Assembly: GCA_943735955.1 (NCBI GenBank)
Contig: OX030963.1
Coordinates: 6,240,311 to 6,304,310, forward strand
DNA: 64,000 bases
Direction: 5' to 3'
Source of the DNA: Piscicola geometra
Lineage: Eukaryota; Annelida; Clitellata; Hirudinida; Piscicolidae
Numbering within the stretch: position 1 is the first letter of the stretch; each line of letters begins with the position of its first letter. Under the pieces are notes generated by a model that saw only the letters and a list, made by a program, of their open reading frames with translations, was not told the DNA's origin and searched no databases. This document shows, one piece after another, positions 23,516 through 51,960 of the stretch. The position numbers were made by a program, and so were the translations under genes.

Positions 23516-24618
23516 CAATGAAAAATCGAGAGTTGTGTTGAAAGAAAAATAAATGGATTACTTGAGGAAAAAAAGAAAAAAAAGAATTAGAAAAAGAAAA
23601 TGGTTGTTCGAGTGAAGGAAGAAATTGAAGAAAAGAATGAATGGATGCGTGAGGAAAGTCAGAATGAATAAATGGAATCACGCATGGATTGGTGTGTAAA
23701 TTGAAAAGAAGTTTGGAGAATTGTAAGCAACTCATAATGCATCTTCAATGACGTGTCAATGTCTTTATCTTGGAGGAGTGCATGTTTCACTGAATTGACG
23801 CAAGGAATACTTGCATTTGAACACAGGTCAAGTTCAAATGTTTTGGCCGCCCAAAGCTGAGCTCAAGGGAAGGTTGAAATAAATTTGTATCAAAACTAAA
23901 CTTTTTGTGATTTAACAATCTTAGAGGTTTGCAACAGCTTCTAGATTAAATTCTGCATGCTGCAACAAATGAATCTTTTATTCTTGAAATGAAAATCTCT
24001 TTTATGTCTTTACATTAACCAACTTTTGTCCGTGGTATCAGTCGTTCTTTACCGACAACAAGTCAGAAAGACATACAACAAAATCCGCTTGCTCGGTCTG
24101 GTAGACCAACAGTAAATTTACAATTGATACCACATTCATTTAAACATTTGTTATATCTTCGTGCTTTTTCAAAATAACTTATTTCGCAGTTAATATTTTT
24201 TTTCCTGAAATCATTGCTTATTTCGCTGATGAGTTTTTAAGAAGATCAGAGTTTTTTTGAAATATTGATTAAAACAGATTATCCATTCTTAAATATTCAA
24301 ATGTTTGACATTATTTTCAACAAACTAGAGTAAAACTAAACATTTCAATGTTAAAATTAATAGATAAAACAGTAAAATATGGTTTCAAAAAGCTAAAAAT
24401 GATAAGCGACAATTTTTCCCATCCTCTTGGTCAGCTGACCTAGAAAGAATGAAAGTCTTTTTCCGTGGCAAGAAATAAGTTAGTAGCAAAAATTATATTT
24501 TGTAAGAAAAATATATTGTTTAAAACATCTAAAAAATACAGCTACATAAGTTTAATTATTATATGAACTATCTAAAGCAAAAAGTTTAGGGTTAGGCAGA
24601 TTTTTTTCAATTGCAAGC

Positions 24619-27600
24619 TCAGGGGCTTCTTTCTTCCACAAAAAGGTGCATTCCATTGAAACTTTTCATCACGAGGGACATATGAGGCTGTGGCAACTGC
24701 TCTTCGTCCGGCCTGAAAGTCAATCTGTCAAAAGAAATTTAATTGGTAGTTATTGGTTAAATGTTCTGTGATCATGTTCATAAAGTTTCACGAAATAGTT
24801 TTATTTTAAAATGTAAACCTTCGAAGCAATCTCGCCAGCACTATCTTCAACTCGTTCATGGCAAAGTGCTGCCCGATGCAGTTTCTTTGAATATCGTGAA
24901 TTTTATTGCTTTTAAAACATTGAATAAATTAAAGAATTAATTAAAGAATTGAAATCTATATATGTCGAAAACTTTCATAAATAAGTCTATATAATGTTAG
25001 TAAACGTGTGGTTTGTTTCCAGAGTCAAGCAAAACCTTGGTCCGGCAGAGAAAGGCACGAAGGAATACGCGTCCATTTCCTTGATGTTCTCAGGCAAAAA
25101 TCTCTCGGGCATGTATTTCTTTGAAGGTTTATAAACTTTAAAAATCAAATCTATAATTTAATTCTAATTCGTAGCTAGTTGATTATGTAGTGTTAGGTAT
25201 AATTTAATTCCCCTATTTACAACTAGGGGCTCAATACGCATTATATTGGGGAGCGGGGATGGCTTAGTTGGTAGACGTCGGACTTGCAACTTAAAGGTTG
25301 CCAGTTCGAATCCTTGGAAGCAACCGTGAACTATCATATACCTAGTGTATATGATGCGGTGTTTGCGACGTATGCATTGAGAGATGTGTACGTCGTGTGG
25401 AGTGGCGCCTCTGGCGCATAAGGACCATGGTTCTCAGAACCATTGTAACATGGCATGCGTCTGTCAGGCTGTGAATAGTATAGACCAAAAAAAAAAAAAT
25501 ATTATTCAAAGAAAAAACTTATGATATGGATAAAAATTCTTAAGAAAATGAAACTATAAATCTAAACTAACCTCTGGTTTTTCCCATATTTCTTCGTTGT
25601 GGTTTAGACACAGCAGCACGATGTATATCGAAGTATGTCTGGGCATTTCAACACCGTCAATGGTCAGAGGTTGCGAGAGTTCCCTCTCAATGACTGGCAC
25701 TATACTGTGCAGTCTCAAAGCCTCCTTAATGCACATCGTCAGGTAGGGCAAAAGGTTTAAATCTTCGCTAGATGGTGTTTAAATTTAAGATTTTTTTAAT
25801 TTTTCAGCTAAATTTAAACTTTTAAAATTAAAAACAAATTAACTTCAAGAGCTTCGGAGACAGCTAAATGAGACACAAACTGTGTGATCACGTCGGATTG
25901 TCTTCCTTCCAGCAGTTCATCAATCTCCAGCTGGCATTTGCTCTGCTCTTCCGGGTGGCAAGCCAGCGAGTAGGCAGTCCAAGACAAGGCGCTTGAGGTG
26001 GTGTCTTGTCCTGGGAGGGCCGTGTTGCAATTTTAGTAGTAATTGTTGGTGGCTTGTGATCTAGAGATAGAATCTTGGTTAATGCTTATTCATTTATTTT
26101 AGAGACCGACCGAAACAGATATTTTTATTTCGGCCGAAACCGAAATTAGGCCAAAATTAAAATCCCATTTTCGGCTGAAACCGAAATTAAGCCGAAATTG
26201 AATATTAATTTTCGGCCAAAACCGAAATTTAACCGAAATTGTAATAAGATTTTCGGCCGAAACCGAAATTTTTTCCAATTTTTATTAAATATAAAAAAAT
26301 AGTATTTAACGATGACAATGCCATTTTAATAAGTAAATTCAAACAAGCGTATATTTTAAGCCAAAAAAATAAAAGTTTTTCAACAACAAAAATTTTTTGT
26401 TGTTGACAGGCTTTGCTTTGGTCAGACTGACATTTTGTAAAAAATTTCTAAATAGAATTCAACGACATTCTCCCAATTTTTTTAAAAATTAATTAATCGA
26501 AGCCAGATCTTCTCGTTCTTTCGACTTATATATAGTGTTTTTCAAAGAATGGATATCTAGAATTCCACATGCTTCTATATGTTATTCGAACAATTAGTCT
26601 TATGTCACCCATAAATCAATTAACCACGATATATAATAGATATCTAATAGAGATGAGAATCGAACCAAAACTTAATAATTCGAGTTCGATTGAGGATATG
26701 GGTTAATCCAGATTTGACTATAGACTTTGTGTCTTTCTATATTTAGGTTTTCAATTTCAAAAAAACTTGCTTTATGTATACTCATGTATGTATTATAGAG
26801 TATAAAAAGAATTTCAAACACAATAATTGTATTAATCTTTTTTATTTGAGCAAATACTTTTTCAGATTATCAGTGAACACTGACAGCCATAAAACCTCAT
26901 CTAAGAAAAATATAAAATTTCTGAATTTAATTTTTGTTTAGTTTTCTTTTTCCCTTCTTGTTTTCACACAATTGTTACTATATGCTGCGTAAATGAGAAA
27001 TTTAAAATCAATTTTTTAAAATGGCGCCCGTAATGACGGCCATTTAAATCTCCGTAACTTATTATTTTTCACTAAAATAGCTCTTTTTACTTCATGAAAT
27101 GGTTTTTGAAAATAATTTAATTAATATTCAATTACTTTTTAACGTTAAAACTTCAATTATTTTAAAATAACCCAGTATTGTAGAAAAAGCTATATTAATA
27201 AGCAAATCATGATAGTGTATTAATGTCCCGGACAAACAGTGCTATTTTAATAGTTTAGAAGCTTCATGAAATAAATTATTAGACGATGCTTATCTCAAAA
27301 TACTCTTCATTCAATGCATTCTTCAATTAGTATTATAAAAATACTACAAAAACTACTGTAAATTCGTGACACCTAATCCTAGTCTTATGGTAAACGGAAA
27401 ATTTGTGTTAACTTCATGGTGTGCATGATATAAAACTATATATAGTTATACGCAAAACAAAAAAAGAGCCCAATATTTAACATTTATTTTTTTTTACCCA
27501 TGAAATGTATTCAGAAAAAAAATAAAAGTGTATTACTCACTTGTTGCTCAATAAATCGCGATGGTCAGCGAGACGCTAAAATCAGAACAGAAATTGTTGG

Positions 27601-30600
27601 AATGAACAAAATAGCCAAAAACTCATATAAATTGAGTATTCTAAAATCGAGAGAAGTAAAAAAACTTTTTTAAATATTCCTATGACTGAATAAATCAAAC
27701 TGGATAGAACTAACTAAAACAGAAATCTAAATAATTAATATTTGAGATTTGTAAAAGAAGTTTAAGACATGCGTTTTTAGCCTATTTTCAATTGTTAAAT
27801 AGCTAGAAAGTATAATATCGTAGTATTTATTATGAATATTTTAGATGGATAATATTTTTATATTCCTTTTCCTCAAAAAAATGCATCCAGTCTTGGATAC
27901 GATTTTCCATTCTTTATAAAAACAAGTAAGACACTGCAAATCGTAAGTCTTTAATCGATTCTGGATTAACCCATATACAGATACTTACTTTTGACAATAA
28001 CCTTTTTAAAAAAGGTTTTGTTAAATATCATCATTGAACGTATCGCAATTTAATTAAATTTCAAATACATTATTGTTGTTCCAGATGCTTATATATGTTA
28101 TTTGAATAATTAGACTGATGACACCCATAAATCAATCAACCACAATAACTAATAGATATCTAATAGAGAATCGAATCCGAACTTAATAGTTCGATTGAGG
28201 ATACAGATATATCAGATAAACTACATAAATAAATAAAAATTTCGGTTTTTTGGTAAATATGAGATCCATTTCAGCCAAAATGAAATTGAGCCAAAATTAC
28301 AAAATTATTTTTGGCCAAAACCAAAAAATTGCCGAAATTGTAAAATTAGATTCGGCCGAAACCGAAAAATCGCCGAAACTAAGAAAATTGGCAATTTCGG
28401 CGCCGAAACCGAAACCGAACCAAATTTCGGTCGGTCTCTAATTTATTTATTTAAATAATAAAGTGTGTGAAGTTTTTTGATTGATTCAATAAAAATAAAT
28501 ATATAGATTGAATGAATTATTTAAAATATTCCTATTGTTATGAATGTTTTTAGAAGCACCTGCAAACATCATGACATCGACTTCGTTTTGGATTTCGAGG
28601 TCACTCATACCATTGGCATCTTCGTCTTTGGCCGCTAGTAGAATGTCCAAAAAGTCATTAATCTCGGCCTTTCCGCTCTTTTTCTTAAAAGAAAATATTC
28701 AAAAAAAATTTTTTCGATATATAGTTTAAATAGATATAAATATAATTTTTCAATTAGTTTTTAAATTGTATACATTATATTAAATTTTATACATTATATT
28801 AATTTTTATACATTGTATTAAATTTTATACATTATATTAATTTTTATACATTATATTAAATTTTGCACATTATATTAAATTTTACACATTATATTAAATT
28901 TTATACATTATATTAATTTTTTATACATTATATTAAATTTTATACATTATATTAAATTTTATACATTATATTAATTTTTATACATTATATTAAATTTTAT
29001 ACATTATATTAATTTTTATACATTATATTAAATTTTGCACATTATATTAAATTTTACACATTATATTAAATTTTATACATTATATTAATTTTTTATACAT
29101 TATATTAAATTTTATACATTATATTAAATTTTATACATTATATTAATTTTTATACATGATATTAAATTTTATACATGATATTAAATTTTATACATGATAT
29201 TAAATTTTATACATTATATTACATTTTTTACATTATATTACATTTTATACATTATATTACATTTTATACATTATATTACATTTTATACATTATATTACAT
29301 TTTATACATTATATTACATTTTATACATTATATTACATTTTATACATTACATTAAATTTTATACATTAAATTAAATTTTATACATTAAATTAAATTTTAT
29401 ACATTATATTAAATTTTATACATTATATTAAATTTTATACATTATATTAAATTTTATACATTATATTAAATTTTATACATTATATTAAATTTTATACATT
29501 ATTTTAAATTTTATACATTATATTAAATTTTATACATTATATTAAATTTTATACATTATATTAAATTTTATACATTATATTAAATTTTTTTAAATCGAAA
29601 TAATGTTCCCACCTTCTTCTCGGTTATAACGTTTTTAGTAAATCCATGAACAAACTTAACAATTTCTCTCCATTTTCGTCCATTGCTTGTTAGCATGTAA
29701 AGCCAATCATAGTAAAACCATGGCCTACTGTAAACATAAACATAAACTTTGATAAAGTTTCACATCATAATGAACCAGAATTAAATCTAATTGTTTTTCC
29801 AGGATAGGGTTTAGGTATAAGTTTATCTCTAAGAGAATTCGACTAGATGTCCAGAAAAAGTCAGCTTTTTCCATTTTTTCTTTCTAATCAACCCATCGTA
29901 TAATTTAAATCTGTCTAAAACTACATTAAATATATATTTATATTTATATAAGCTTCTATGGTTTGTGTGTGAGTTCCAGTCGTTGGATCCTTGAAGTTTT
30001 CGGTAAAGTGGATCATTTTTATGACATGTACGAGAGCGAATGCATTGGAAAATTCATTAGAAAATAAAAATTGTTTCAAGTTTTAAATAAAAATTATAAT
30101 TTTAATAACTTGCGGCGGTGCTTCAATCTCGCAGACACTTTTAGCAATTTTGTCATCGATTAACGAACCAAAATAAAAACCTTATACCCTATAAATTTAA
30201 TTTAAAAACATATTGAAAACAAAATCGATTTTCATTTAACCCACACTCACAACATTCTTTCGGTCCACAGTTCTCCAAGGGTTTTGACAGCTTGAATGTA
30301 CGGCTCAGCATACCTGGGTTTAAATTGATTTTTGAGGATGTTTACAATGTTATATTATTGGAAATATTTAACTTCTTCAACTCCTAGCATTTAGTTTGGG
30401 GAAGATTTGAGAACGCCTTTTATATGATTTTAAAAAACAAAATTTAAAAGATGAAACATCAAACATGTCTTCCTGGACATTGGTTTCTAGGGAAAAAGCA
30501 CATCGAAGGAGAATATCTGATGAACAGAGAGAAAAGGTTTCAAACATGTCCACACTTTCTTCCTTTTTTGTCCGTTTCAAAAGCTTAGCCTGTTAAAGAA

Positions 30601-31804
30601 AATGTATTTTCTGCTATTTTTGAATTTTCTAAATATTGTTTTTTATATAATAAAAATAGTTGCATTCACCACTCACCAGGAGGAACTCAGAGCAAGTGTT
30701 TTGGACGTGAACGAAACGCTTAAGAGCTCCGAAATGAAACGAAGGTGTTAAAAGCTTCCTGTTTCTTGCCCACTTTTCTCCCGAAGAAATCAACAATCCC
30801 TCTCCTAGCCAGTCTTTTCCGAGCTGGTATGTGCTATATTTTATGTATTTTGGCTCTGTTTGAAGAGATGAGAAAATATTACCAAAGGACTGAGAATTCA
30901 TTTATTAATTAAACTGTCACTAATTCTCAAACTATTTATGAAAGAACATAATTAATAAAAGTTTTAAATATTGAGAAAAAAAATTTAATCTCAAAGAACT
31001 TAGCGTTTTTGACATACGAAAACCTAACAATGGCAATTGATTTTTAAAACATTTTTATTAGCTATAGTTACATCTTGAAATTTTAGATTAGGATAAACAA
31101 TATCGAAAACAAATTAAAAGTTTCAACAATTTCTACTCATTCAGAAGTTATGTCACTTATATTTCAAACTTTTCGTGCATCGAGTTAACATTGCTTCTCA
31201 TTAAAATATAGGCGGCACACAAGGCACCGTGTGTAAAGCAAATTATTGTTTTTGAACTTTAATCTGATTTTTAATTCTCTTAAAGAACCTGAAGTCTTTA
31301 GGATAACCTTGACCGTGTCAGGGTGCCAAACCCTCACGGCCCCCGTTCCCAAGAGACACGACAACAAAGAATCGGCTTTTGGATTGCTTTTGCAGCAACT
31401 TTTGTAATAGTCAATCGTTATTTTTGTGAAAGAAGTTGGAACCTAATTGGTTTAATAGTATTTTAATGAAGATTTCGTTTTTAATGATTTAGTAATAAAT
31501 AAAGTTAAATAACAAGTATTTTTTAAAATCGTGATAAACTTTTATCCTAATAGAATCTACTAATAAACACATTAATTAAAATCTCATGTTAAAATGCACT
31601 CAACCCCTTACCATAAACACAAATCCAAACACCGCCAACCTCTAACAGATTTCCAAAAAACCAGTGAGGTTTGCGTTGAGGTAGCTTTGCAAGGGCTTTT
31701 TTGACATTGATAAAGTTCATCATATGCTTGACAATCCTTGTAGTTAAGTACGCCAAAACAATTGTCACTAGAGCGGTTAAGTAAATCTGCACAAAAAACA
31801 ACAT
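24619..31804 (-). CDS. CYP4: Cytochrome P450, CYP4-type, copy C (12 exons, 497 aa)
   Basis: Third paralogue. Exons: 31804-31640, 31442-31289, 30855-30677, 30589-30465, 30313-30251, 29727-29613, 28683-28560, 26010-25881, 25767-25572, 25118-25036, 24884-24819, 24712-24619. The sum is 1494 nt (497 residues), all GT-AG, with no stops found. The AGQDTT, EALR, PERF and FSAGPRNCIG signatures are intact. Intron 6 holds ~820 bp of minisatellite, intron 7 a 2.3-kb hAT-like element and intron 9 a SINE, so the gene spans 7.2 kb against 3.7 kb for A and B. Substitutions include MLFFVQ, DEDANGM in exon 7, and TSIYIVLL with WEKPE in exon 9. The TATA-like box of A and B is absent upstream. Confidence 0.9.
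25248..25499 (+). mobile_element. tRNA-derived SINE (family 1), 252 bp
   Basis: The head is tRNA-like: A-box TGGCTTAGTTGG near 25260 and B-box AGTTCGAATCC near 25303, with good spacing. A body with a GGCGCCTCTGGCGC stem, a tail 'acatggcatgcgtctgtca' and a 13-base poly-A follow. It interrupts intron 9 of P450 copy C: copy A has the intact 'gcattatattattcaaag', while here ATATT is repeated on both sides. The tail matches the LINE at 6421-7252. Confidence 0.9.
26100..28440. mobile_element. Non-autonomous hAT-like element with CCGAAACCGAAATT subterminal repeats, 2341 bp
   Basis: Inverted ends TAGAGACCGACCGAAA (26100-26115) and its complement (28425-28440), flanked by an 8-bp target duplication ATTTATTT (26092-26099 and 28441-28448). 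Copies A (about 3090) and B (about 12185) show the empty site 'gcttatttatttattt'. Both ends contain clusters of 'ttcggccgaaaccgaaattaagc' (26120-26275 and about 28240-28425) in opposite orientations. The 1.9-kb interior has no transposase signature. It lies in intron 7 of P450 copy C. Confidence 0.88.
28769..29590. repeat. 19-bp AT-rich minisatellite in intron 6 of P450 copy C
   Basis: About 43 tandem copies of a 19-bp unit built around 'tacattatattaaatttta', with variants (gcac, ttac, tgat). Copy A has about one unit and copy B about two at the same spot, so the array expanded after duplication. It lies about 25 bp from the exon 6 donor. Confidence 0.95.
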
Positions 31805-32294
31805 TTTCGATCTCGAGAATGCAGACTTTACTAAGTATTTATCTGAGAAATCACTTGAAGTTAGTTTTCAGAAAGTTAACTTTGGATCAACGTCAAGCTG
31901 AAAATATTTTCAAATATCTTCTTATCCTAATTGTATCAGAAGAATTTTCATTATAAATTCAATCCAATTGTTAACGGGCCTTTAGCTTTAGCGCTTTTGT
32001 ATAATTCATACTTGGCAGTTAAACGCAATGAATTCTTATATAACAATAGCTAAGAATGTTTCTTTTAATAAAAACTTATTTAACTCTAAAAACAAGATGT
32101 ATTTAATTCTATGCAAAAATGTTCCATTCTAATCAAATCTTCTGTTCTATAAAAATTCCTGAAGTAATAACATTTGAATTTGGAAAAATAATTTATGAAT
32201 AACTAATTGGATAAAAATTGTGAACAAAATATATATATGTTTTATTAGCCACATCTATCCATTTTCAATACTTTCATTACACATTTTTTGGGTT

Positions 32295-32690
32295 CTTTAA
32301 AACCAGGGGCGGTGATCTGCTGCAAATCTTAGGGGATTCCTACCCAGCAGAGGTGGCGATCTTGGGGTGTCCTGGGGTTCGAACCTTCTCCCCACTTCAA
32401 AAAACAAAATTATTGAATTTTTATTTTTGTATGAGTATTTAAGTAAGCAAAGGATAGTTTTATGGACAGCTATCACTATATCTAAACATACTCACAATGT
32501 ATTACAATGTAAACATTCTGTTTTATGCCATGGTTGACGATTATGCTCGTATCAACAATAGTTTTGAAAAAAAATTGATAAAAAGTGGGGGGGGGGGGTT
32601 CTACATTAATTTCTCTAGCTTCCCAAAATTGGGAGGGTCTGGACCCCAAAACCCCCCAAGATCGCTGCCTATGTTTATAATCATATATAT
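32295..32690 (+). repeat. Interspersed repeat R1, most complete copy
   Basis: Runs from 'aaccaggggcggtgatctgc' to 'aagatcgctgcctatg'. The segment 32345-32670 has imperfect inverted ends (AGGTGGCGATCTTGGGG against the complement of ccccccaagatcgctgcct), suggesting a MITE of hAT type. A homopolymer of ten G lies near 32588-32597. No coding capacity. Confidence 0.55.
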
Positions 32691-32879
32691 AATATGGGGA
32701 TAAGAATGGATATGTTTTGACCAGTGAAAAGATTGTTTTTTAGATTAGAGAAAAAAAGTTTGTAAAAAATGTAATGATGAAAGTGCGAAAAAGAAAAATT
32801 GGAGTTGGTTGAACAGAAAGTGAACTAGATTAGTAAGGGAGAAGGCGGAACTGCAACTAGATAAGTATAAGGTGATTAA

Positions 32880-35813
32880 TTGGTTAGGTCAGATGAAATA
32901 CCGATGGAGGCATGGAGGTGTTTAAGAGAATTCAGGTGTCAGAGTTTTCCAGTTTGATTCGTTCGTTTAATATATAGGACTCAGTTTTCTTTATTGATAA
33001 GCAGTGATTGTTTTCTTTTTTTTCTCGAGATCCATTTTCAGTCATCACTCTAAATAAAAGTGCATCCAACACAGGTTTATTGTACACATGTCCATGTTAA
33101 TTTCCCAAAAAAATATTTACAAAAGTAATTTCTAAAATATTGATAAGTTTTAAAATTAATTAAAATAATATAATATCAGAGGTAGGCAAAGGAATTTAAG
33201 GAAACGCAACATAGAAGTATTTGTTCAAAAACCCCACTCTCCTTTACGGAGTCTTACGAAGAACAAAAGGTAGATGGTGAAAAGAGCACCCCAAAAGAAA
33301 TTGATGATAGAAATTTGTGGGTAGAGATTAAGAGTACAAGAGTTCTGACGCGTACCTCTGTAGTGACAACAGTTTTTTAAAAGATAGAAGATTATTGGAT
33401 TGAAAACTACAGTATAGTGCAAGTGGGCGCTGTTGTTTTTGTGGAAGAAAATAAATAAAAGAAAAAACCTTTTTTGAAGCAGGAAGACTTTATGTGACAC
33501 CGAACGATACGAGTTCAAATCCCAAGCACTTTATGAAGGAGTTTGCATTTATTAATGTTGCATATTGTTAACTGAGTGGCCTAATGATTAAGGTCAAGAA
33601 ATCGTAGTGGTTCTCTAGTGGGGTGGTGCAGTGGTGGGTGGATATGAACGTGATGTGGTGTGATTTTAATGCAATTGGGATGTATTGTTGATATAGTGGT
33701 GAAGAGGTGGTAGTGCAGTAGTTCTATGGTGATGGTGCGATGAAGATGGGGTTACATTGAACTAATCGCACAATGAAGGCATTGCACATTTGAATCTACC
33801 CACAGTAAAATTGAATCAGATCCTGACCCTACTTTTAAATGGCATTAAAGACTGGTCTTAACTCTAACGCTAACCTTAACTCTTCAATCTGAGAATGGCT
33901 TCATGCATACCCAGAGTAGTACTTTATAATTTATATACACTTCAGTTGATCGTTAAAACATTCATGTAACGAGATGTAAGTGAAGACGCGTAAATAGTTC
34001 ACCATTTTGTGTGAAATGTACATCAGAGACGGTGAATCGAACGAAAATACAGAAATGAATGGAATTGAAAGAGTTTAAAATGAATGAGAGAAAGCGACAG
34101 CTGACAATCAAAATATAACTTATTGACGCGACGAAAAGAACAGAATCGAAGAAAGAAATAGAGAGAAGAGGAAAACAGAGAAGGGCCGGGATTTAGAGAC
34201 AATGTGAATTTAGAGAGGGTTGCAAGGTGACTTCAGAAGGAAAGTCATTCAAAGACTTCAAATCCCGCAACAAAACTCTCATAAAGTCATTTTTCAACGA
34301 TTTTCATTCACGAAATTGCATTATTAAGTATGGGGCATTGTATGTTTCCAAGCCATGATATCGTTTTTAAAACTAAAACGAGTTCAACATGCGCTTATAG
34401 ATGAGGAAGTCATGCTTAGCTCATTCATTCAAGGTTGAAGCATTGGCTCTCAATGTGAGTCCATGAATATGTTTCAGTACAGAAAAACGTTAGGTGAGGT
34501 TTGTAATGCTACAAAATCATCTCTTTCTTTCCTACACCATCAAGTCACATGCCAATTAATGAGGTTCATGAATATGCAAAAGATACAAGCTGCAAGTTCA
34601 AGCTGCAAAAGGTTAATGCCTTCAGTAGTGGTAGTGGTGGTGAGGGAAGCGTCTCTGTCTTTGAAGTTGCCCTTCAAGCGGGCCAAACAACAACAATGTT
34701 AATAAATAAAAACAAGTTCAGTCAGTCAGTGAGTAAAAAAATGTGGTTTGTTTTCGTGAAAAATTTAAAAATGAATTTTTTAAATCCAATAAACGAGTTG
34801 ACATAATCGACCGCAAAAAGATCGCAAACAAAATAGAGTGCTGTCGACAAATTGAAACTATAAAAGTTATATTTAAAACTATAAAATAACATGAAATGTA
34901 ACTAAAATAATATAAATATCATTTGGAACAAAAGTATAGCAACATAGAGTTGCCTGCAGGCTGAAGAGGGTTTTTGTTATTCAGACCACTGATTTATAAA
35001 AAAATCAAGTTTTAAAAATCCCTTCTCGGCACACTCATCCCATATTCCAATGTTTAAGTTATCGATATAATCTTTTGATCTTAATTCTCAGACCAGAACT
35101 TGATTCCCGAACTATCACTTCTCATACTTTATGTCTACATCATTTCGGTCTTACAGTGTCTAGCAAACCACTAACACTAGCCAGCAATAGGAAGCACTTC
35201 AAATCAACCGAAATAAGCAAAAACCACTCTGAATGAATTCACAGGCTTTCCAGAAGCAAGACATCCCTCACACACCGACTGCTCTATCACATCCAATCGA
35301 CTCACGCCAAGAACGACAGTAAAAACTCTCGAATACTCTCACCAATCGAGCAATCAGTCAAACTTGATGCGCACCCATCATCTCCCGACAGCACTTCAGC
35401 AATTCCATCAATAGTCAACAAATTCACATGCAGATTCTTATGTGCATAAAACATGCATAAAACACACGCAAAAACCCGTTCTTTCACACGTATACATATA
35501 CATAAATACACATAAACTCATCGACACAAAACACATATATGCATACGAATAAGTACACGCAGACACTCTTACACACAAACACACATACAAATAAATACAA
35601 AAACACAATCATATACACAAACACACATGTACAAATATATGTACAAATGTATGCTTTTAAAAGTTTGTATACATTCACAATCGACGACTAAAGCAACACA
35701 CGGGCAGACTCTTTTGCATGCACTTCAATACAAAACCAAATAACCGCTGAAAATTCTCTTCAATACTCAACCGAAACACCGCTGAAACACCTCTACACGC
35801 CTCTCAAGCCCCT
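32880..35813. other. Intergenic region between P450 copy C and MMP21
   Basis: No recognisable gene on either strand. Short ORFs (for example 33225-33518 minus, 34463-34702 plus) lack domain or splice support. From about 35450 to 35680 the + strand is rich in 'acacatac/acacaaac' phrases (degenerate CA repeats), probably in the 3' UTR or downstream flank of MMP21. Confidence 0.6.

Positions 35814-51960
<16,147 letters not shown>

Larger units (their letters stand above)
23553..32870. repeat. Segmental duplication unit C (P450 copy C plus flanks)
   Basis: Third copy of the unit, expanded to 9.3 kb by a SINE (25248-25499), a hAT-like element (26100-28440) and a 19-bp minisatellite (28769-29590), all in introns. 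With these removed it is collinear with units A and B. Confidence 0.85.

Noticed and set aside
22775..23518. MDGW and HPSI repeat ORFs, also at 41191-41939
   Set aside because: All frames of (GGAT)n stay open by chance of the unit; no flanking coding signal.
25248..25330. Functional tRNA gene
   Set aside because: The A and B boxes are good, but the body, poly-A tail and insertion in an intron identify a SINE; the acceptor stem does not close cleanly.
28769..29590. CRISPR-like regular array
   Set aside because: Units are contiguous without spacers, and the genome is eukaryotic.
33500..33600. tRNA-like boxes ('gagttcaaatccc' and 'tggcctaatgattaagg')
   Set aside because: They occur in the wrong order (B before A), so no tRNA or SINE head is supported.
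34463..34806. Two overlapping + ORFs of 79 and 85 codons
   Set aside because: No recognisable family or splice support in a region otherwise lacking genes.
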